Shown: piece after piece, positions 59,060-64,000 of the stretch
How positions within the stretch are numbered: position 1 is the stretch's first letter
How the letters are laid out: every line of letters begins with the position of its first letter
Source of the DNA: Saccharina japonica
Taxonomy: Eukaryota > Sar > Phaeophyceae > Laminariales > Laminariaceae
DNA length: 64,000 nucleotides
NCBI GenBank assembly: GCA_008828725.1
Contig: MEHQ01001561.1
Location: 1 to 64,000 of the forward strand
Direction: 5' to 3'
The notes under the pieces: model-generated
What the model was told of the DNA's origin: nothing
Databases searched by the model: none
The model's input: the letters and a program-made list of their open reading frames with translations, nothing else
Translations under genes and position numbers: made by a program

Positions 59060-59500
59060 CATCGGTCGACAAACCCAACGACTCCGTCATGAACTCTGAA
59101 CGGATCGCGCTGGTTAGGGGCTCCGGCCCACACTACGAAGTACCACAGTGTTCACACCTCGGTCGGTGATGTGTGGCGTGGGCCGGGCAGGCGTCTGGCA
59201 AAACACATTAGACCGCTGGTGTGAAGAAAATAGACGACCACATATCTTGACCCCTCGCTGATCGCAAGAAATAGACACATTTTCATTTTTGACATCGATC
59301 GACAAACCCAACGACTGCGTCATGAAATCTGAACGGATTGCGCTGGTCAAGTACTCCGACCCACCCGAGTGTCACAGTGCTCACACCCTGGTGCATGATA
59401 TGTGGTGGGCGCCGGCCAGGCGTCTGATAAAAATACATTTGGCAGCTGATGTGTTGAAAACAGACGACAAAAACTCTCGACCCCTCTCCGATGGCAAAAA
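59060..59500 (+). repeat. Tandem family of about 200-250 bp, last two units
   Basis: Same unit as at 57870-58320; these two are more diverged from the first pair than from each other. Confidence 0.82.
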
Positions 59501-59650
59501 ATATAACTTTTTGAAGGTTTGGACGAAGACCATAGGACGCTGCACGCAACCTTTTGCCCCCTAGACTACGGATCGCAATGATACCTTCGAGGCCGTTATG
59601 TGTATTCGCTGGCCTTGCCCAGTACGAAGTGGGTTAGTCGTGGGTTGAGT

Positions 59651-59962
59651 CTATATGTCGAGATCGAAGGTCAATCGTCGCATGACTGTCGCGTGAGTGA
59701 TGCGGTTGTTGTGCGTGCTGTGGGCTTCTTGTGCGGGGTGATTTCGCCCATCTCGGAGATATGATTGGTAGACGGCTGGCATGGCTCCCGTTAATACAGC
59801 GATTCGATTGGGAGATAGCTTGCGTTTTCTGTCCCATGCGATTTTAGACTTGCCTACATGCGCGGATTTACGCCGGAAAACCACTTGACAAAGTACTTGA
59901 AGACGTGTAAACAAACGCCTTCGCTCTTTTGCGACTTGAGACTCATAGCCAAAATTGACCAT
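59651..59962 (-). CDS. Hypothetical ORF, 103 codons
   Basis: A minus-strand ATG frame gives a basic product (MVNFGYESQVAKERRRLFTR; NRIAVLTGAMPAVYQSYLRD). It is not repeat-derived and is not simple sequence. No family is recognised and chance cannot be excluded. 60000-61340 otherwise holds CTG runs (60243-60266 and 60437-60475) and an inverted pair around CCGATTTTGACCC (60530-60590). Confidence 0.3.
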   Translation of the reverse strand: MVNFGYESQVAKERRRLFTRLQVLCQVVFRRKSAHVGKSKIAWDRKRKLSPNRIAVLTGAMPAVYQSYLRDGRNHPAQEAHSTHNNRITHATVMRRLTFDLDI

Positions 59963-60440
59963 AAAAAGTGTCCATTAGGCCGTTTCCTATGCGGTTCGAT
60001 TTTTGAGTTTCAGATTGTGGTCCGATCGATTTTTCAGTCACCTAGTTCGAAAATTGAAACAGTCGTCCTATGCGAGAAAAACTGATTTATTGTACGTGCA
60101 GAGATTAGAGCAAACGGCGAGACCAAGTGCTGTTGTGGTCTGGCGCCGCGAAGAGACGCGCCGAGTGCGCTCGGGTCGACCTGTCTTCGTATTTGGTATT
60201 TTGACACAACGAAGCATCCGAGCATAGAACGTTGACTGACTGATTGCTGCTGCTGCTGCTGCTGCTGTAAAATCTACGAGTACCGAGAGGCGCGCGCCGA
60301 GTGCGCTTCCCTTCGTCTTTAGGCCCGAGCCCGCGCCAGCCGACTGTAGTCTGGCGACGGAGAGACGCACCGATCGCCGGCTGCGCGTCGGGCGCGAAGT
60401 AACGTCGCTGTGTCACCATCCAACTCATCGATCGTTCCGC

Positions 60441-60471
<31 letters not shown>

Positions 60472-61344
60472 TGCTTGCTGCGTGGATAACATCTTGAACT
60501 TAGAGACCGTGCCATTTTTCGATTTGAAAATCTGATGACCCAAGTCGTCGGATTTCGGGTCAAAATCTGACGACTTGGGCCATCGGATTCTCCAATCGAA
60601 AAAATTCCGGTCAGATTTCGCACAAGCGGACTGCAGAAGCAGATGCGTTCGTTTTTTTAACCGAAACATACAAATCTGAAGCTCGAAAATGAACCGCATA
60701 GGAAACGGACTTACAGCAAAGACCACCGCGTGGTTGAGGGATGATACCACTTGATGCCCGAGTTACAATGCAAGGAGTCGTACGGCACGGGCTCAACGTG
60801 ATCCTACCCGTACTGCTGGGTGCTCACGGTGCCCGTACGAGTAGGCCGTTGATATCACCAAAGTCATGATTGTTTTGGTGGATGTTTTGGACCCCCCCCC
60901 AAAAAAAAGTCGCCTACGGCGAGTCTATATACAGCAAACGTAAAAAGGTGCCTCAATTTTGTGTTCGCCTCCTGCGGCGAAAAAAATGTTACGCACCGCG
61001 AAACCCGCGTAACACGCCTTCCGGCACAGCGCAACAACAGTCTGCAGGAAGTGCATTTTTTACGTATTTTTGTACGTATATACTCGTCTTACGTATATAC
61101 GTAGAATATAAATATCATATATCGTGCATGGATATTTTCTTATTTTTCTCGGAAGCGCTAATTAGTTGAAGCTCGTATGCAACATTTATCTAGATGATAC
61201 ATACGACAAATGACAACAGGGTACTCGTACGAGTATGATGTCTGTACTCATACTCGTATGAGTAAGCACACGGCAGTCTGCACGTCTGCACTCTGTACGT
61301 ACCTATCAAACGAGTATTATTTAAGTATGATACCCCGTACGTAT

Positions 61345-62617
61345 ATAGACATACTTACGTTTGTCTTCCTCAGGGATTGCCCACCCCTGGCCTCTCAGAG
61401 CTCCCACTTCGATACCGCCTCCTTCTATTATTATTGATTACTTGCCGGAGCTTTCATCCCTGTCTTTATTTCCTATCATTTTTTGTTGGCGAGAGCCTTT
61501 TTATTTTTCGGTTTTGGGCTCATGCGTGTACCCAGAGAGCACGGCAGCGCGGGCGAGCCCGGCACCATCGCGGGTAGGGGAGGGCGCTGGCCAGTAGAGG
61601 GGGGGGGTGGAAGGAGCGCGGTCGCCTTTCTCATGGCTAGGCGTGGTGTGTCCATCGAGACACGCGGGAAGCATGAAAGGGCTTTGTCTGCGTTGCTGCT
61701 GGTGGTGCGAATCCATTATGTCCGAAATGATAAGGATCGTTTCATGTAAAAGAATATTCAAGCGGTGCTTATTTCTCAACCAAATATTATTCACAGAAAG
61801 GCAACCAGGCGGTTTGAACACCATCATGCTCGAGCGGGCGAACGAGGGCCACGGTGAGCACCGGGCTTTACGCGAGGCGGGCCACGGGGCTCACTGGGGC
61901 AGAGAGGCAGTAGAGCTCGACCCGGACCGAATCGATGGCGAGGTGATCGCGGGGGGGCGGGTAGCATCGAGGGTGACAGAACGTGACAGTCGTTTGATTT
62001 TTTTTTGTTTTTTGGGCGGCGCAATCACGATGTGTCATTTGGAGTATTCGTGTGTGATTCGAGATGTACATGATTTTTGTTTTTTCCGACCGTTTGTTTT
62101 CGTTTCTGTTTCTCGCTCCTGTAGCTTTGTTCGAGTTCGAGTACGGAGTATGCAATTTCTCGTACGTATACCCGTACGTATGATATGTACGTATTTCTAT
62201 CAGTTTTGTTTTTCGTACACAACTTGACGACCGTGCTGTGCTGTGCTTTCTCTTTCATATTACAAGTACATACAAAGTACGAAAGTACTACTGCTGTTGT
62301 TGCTGTACTACCACACATGATTACGAAAAAGGCACGAATCACACCCACAGCAGGCAGCGCAGCGCCGTGCTGTGAGCCGTGTTGCTGTGCTTTCTCTTTC
62401 GAACATACAGCTTTGTTGTCCTGGAGCATGGAGCTTATAATGTGTGCATCCCGAGCACGTTTTGCATGCATGTCAAGTCCGCCGTTTCTTCGCTGCACCA
62501 TGAACCTCTTGGCATTTTCAAGTCGGTGCTTGCACTACATCATGAGCCTCTTCTGCCCCTTTCCTTGCGCGAGCGTAGCGGGCGGCGTCAGCCGCCCGCG
62601 GAGCGGAGCCCTTGTAT
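61345..62617 (+). mobile_element. Hairpin-ended repeat family, copy 4 (full length)
   Basis: It is collinear with copy 3 from ACATACTTACGTTTGTCTTC to the terminal hairpin and CTTGTATG. The near identity of copies 3 and 4 suggests recent activity or segmental duplication. It lies just downstream of the last placed exon of the gene at 62733-63035. Confidence 0.82.
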
Positions 62618-62732
62618 GTAAATACAAGTGCGAGTTACGTAACACATACGACTACAGTAGTACGTACGAGTTGAAGAAGACGTCCCGGATAAAGTCGGAT
62701 GGTTCAATGCTCTACGCTTATGGTCTACTGAC

Positions 62733-63035
62733 CTCGAGATCGAATGCAGCCAGGGTAGTGACCGTCTGCTGAATATCCTCGCCCATTTTGGCAGCACTTT
62801 CGCCAATGCTCTGTGTTAGCCCGCTTACCTATCACATCGCACAGCAAGCAGCAAGCAGCACGAAGTGAAGGTATGACTACAAGGGGGCATCTCGGGCGGA
62901 CTTGTTGGTTTGGCTTGGTTCAATTCCACCTTTGACACCGTTTACACACCTGGGCCCCGATAGTATCGAGGGTCAAGGTGCTGAACCATCCTGCCATGAT
63001 GAAGAGATTGGCCAGTTCGTTAGAGTCGGTCTTCA
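62733..63035 (-). CDS. Two exons of an unrecognised host gene
   Basis: Exon 63035-62950 (acceptor ACTAATAG) encodes KTDSNELANLFIMAGWFSTL and then TLDTIGAQ, ending at a CAG/GTGTGT donor. The intron is short. Exon 62810-62733 (acceptor CTAACACAG) encodes SIGESAAKMGEDIQQTVTTL and then AAFDLE, ending at GAG/GTCAGT. Phases agree (1 in, 0, 0 out). The regular amphipathic pattern suggests a helical protein. I do not recognise the family. Upstream exons would lie above 63036 or beyond the window; downstream exons may lie past the repeat at 61345-62617. Confidence 0.6.
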
Positions 63036-63816
63036 CTATTAGTATTTGAGTGTAGAGCGAGGTGCTCGTTCGCTCGGGGGCGTCATTATTTTTCCCTTTT
63101 TCTTAACTTTGAGGAGTTCGACTGGTTCAGTTAGCATGTTGGTTCAAGTTGGCTTCGAAGACAGCCAGCAGGAACATTTGCGAACAATTCACCAATGAGG
63201 ATGTAGAGGCATCCTCATTGCAATTCACTGCACTCATTGGCACTGCCAAGTTCGCAGCGACGCAACCACTCGCGATGGCTTTGCCAAGGTTTCAAGAGGA
63301 CGATGGAATCCGAGAGCGCGCAATCCAAGCAATTGCGGAAAGTACCCTCAACAAACAAGTGAGACGGACGTGGTAGTTCGATACGGTAACGAGAACCTTG
63401 TCTCAAACTTCAAACTTGCCTCTTCTCTTTCGCTCTTTCGCGTATTTACCCCTGCTACGAGTACTCGTACTGCAACTACTAGTAACTGCTGCAACGTAAT
63501 TACTCAAAATTCGACGCGAGCCGACGAGGCAGCCGGCGGTAGGGAATAGCGCCGATGCGATGACGCAAGTGACTCCCAGTTTGATTGGCTATGGCCCGTT
63601 GAGCTAACACCAACCATGTCGGTTGAAGATTCACTGTCAAGGTGTGACCACCAATACCACGTCCAGATTTTCCTCCTGCCTGGGATTCAAGAAAAAGCGG
63701 AACTTTGACTTTTATGTTATTAATTCGTAGTACCGCTTTTGTATTGATCTACTCTGTACCTGGTATACAGCAGCAGTACCTTGATAAACCTGGTATAATA
63801 TACTCGTAGTAGTATT

Positions 63817-63836
63817 GAAAAAAAAAAAAAAAAAAA
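63817..63836 (+). repeat. Poly-A run
   Basis: About 20 A flanked by AGTATTGA on both sides (AGTATTGAAAA and AAGTATTGATA), as left by a very short retroposed tail. A plus frame at 63149-63376 and minus frames over the same stretch are both open; neither is assigned. Confidence 0.5.
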
Positions 63837-64000
63837 GTATTGATAAGGTGCCTGATAACCCCATGTAACTTTACGTACGTACTTATGGTACAATACAAGC
63901 AGCCAATGCAACATGCATAAACATGCATAATATGCATGTTGCACCCAACGCCATAGATCACATCCAGGGTTGCCTCGTAATTACTTAGTTTCAGGCCGGT

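Noticed and set aside
61607-62227. 206-codon plus-strand frame
   Set aside because: It lies in the hairpin-ended repeat. The peptide is not conserved as a protein between copies.
63149-63376. 75-codon plus-strand frame ending at a possible GTGAGA donor
   Set aside because: Composition is plausible, but the minus strand is equally open and the neighbouring exons are on the minus strand. Left unassigned.

Overview
This is eukaryotic nuclear DNA, most likely from an alga or another protist. Three findings support that. Host coding sequence occurs only as short exons joined by GT-AG introns with matching phases. There are tRNA-derived SINEs with poly-A tails, DNA transposons with terminal inverted repeats (TIRs) and a DIRS-type retroelement. 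Short interstitial TTAGGG tracts occur at three places, suggesting a TTAGGG telomere. I see no bacterial operons, rRNA genes or free-standing tRNA genes. I do not name a species. Most of the 64 kb is repeat DNA, and most long open frames are low-complexity or repeat-derived.

Host genes, all on the minus strand. (1) A CAAX prenyl protease 2 (RCE1) gene: four exons at 15511-12430 in reading order, with matching phases, carrying the EExxxR and FxxxHxH motifs of the ABI/CPBP family. Its 5' end and last exons are not placed. (2) A BSD-domain protein gene, about 49786-44718: seven exons ending in an acidic tail and stop codon. (3) Two phase-compatible exons of an unrecognised gene at 63035-62733, near the right edge. 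A possible isolated exon lies at 32908-32797. None of these exons is visible as a whole open frame, so an ORF-only reading would miss the genes.

Layout. 0-5.4 kb: tandem duplications and a compound dispersed repeat. 5.4-10.24 kb: DIRS-type element with Gln-rich gag-like region, RT/RNase H and tyrosine recombinase. 10.24-11.77 kb: a miniature TIR element, a SINE, then an inverted older fragment of a related DIRS element. 12-15.5 kb: RCE1, with a (CATA)n tract in one intron. 15.6-25.3 kb: TIR elements, a 565-bp tandem duplication, microsatellites and a SINE. 26.08-27.64 kb: a palindrome-packed hAT-like foldback element with an exact 8-bp target duplication. 28.5-37.5 kb: tandem repeats, SINEs and a (CAA)n-tailed repeat. 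37.7-44.6 kb: a copy of a repeat ending in a GC-rich hairpin, two more TIR elements and duplications. 44.7-49.8 kb: the BSD gene. 50-53 kb: a Stowaway/mariner-like element nested in an older repeat, tandem arrays and a SINE. 53.5-62.6 kb: further copies of the hairpin-ended repeat, a 200-bp tandem family and a palindrome-ended element holding telomere-like motifs. 62.7-64 kb: the unknown gene.

The genes do not form a pathway. RCE1 would process prenylated proteins at the ER. BSD proteins of this type are thought to act in membrane trafficking or signalling. The window mainly shows small multi-exon genes embedded in, and expanded by, nested mobile elements.
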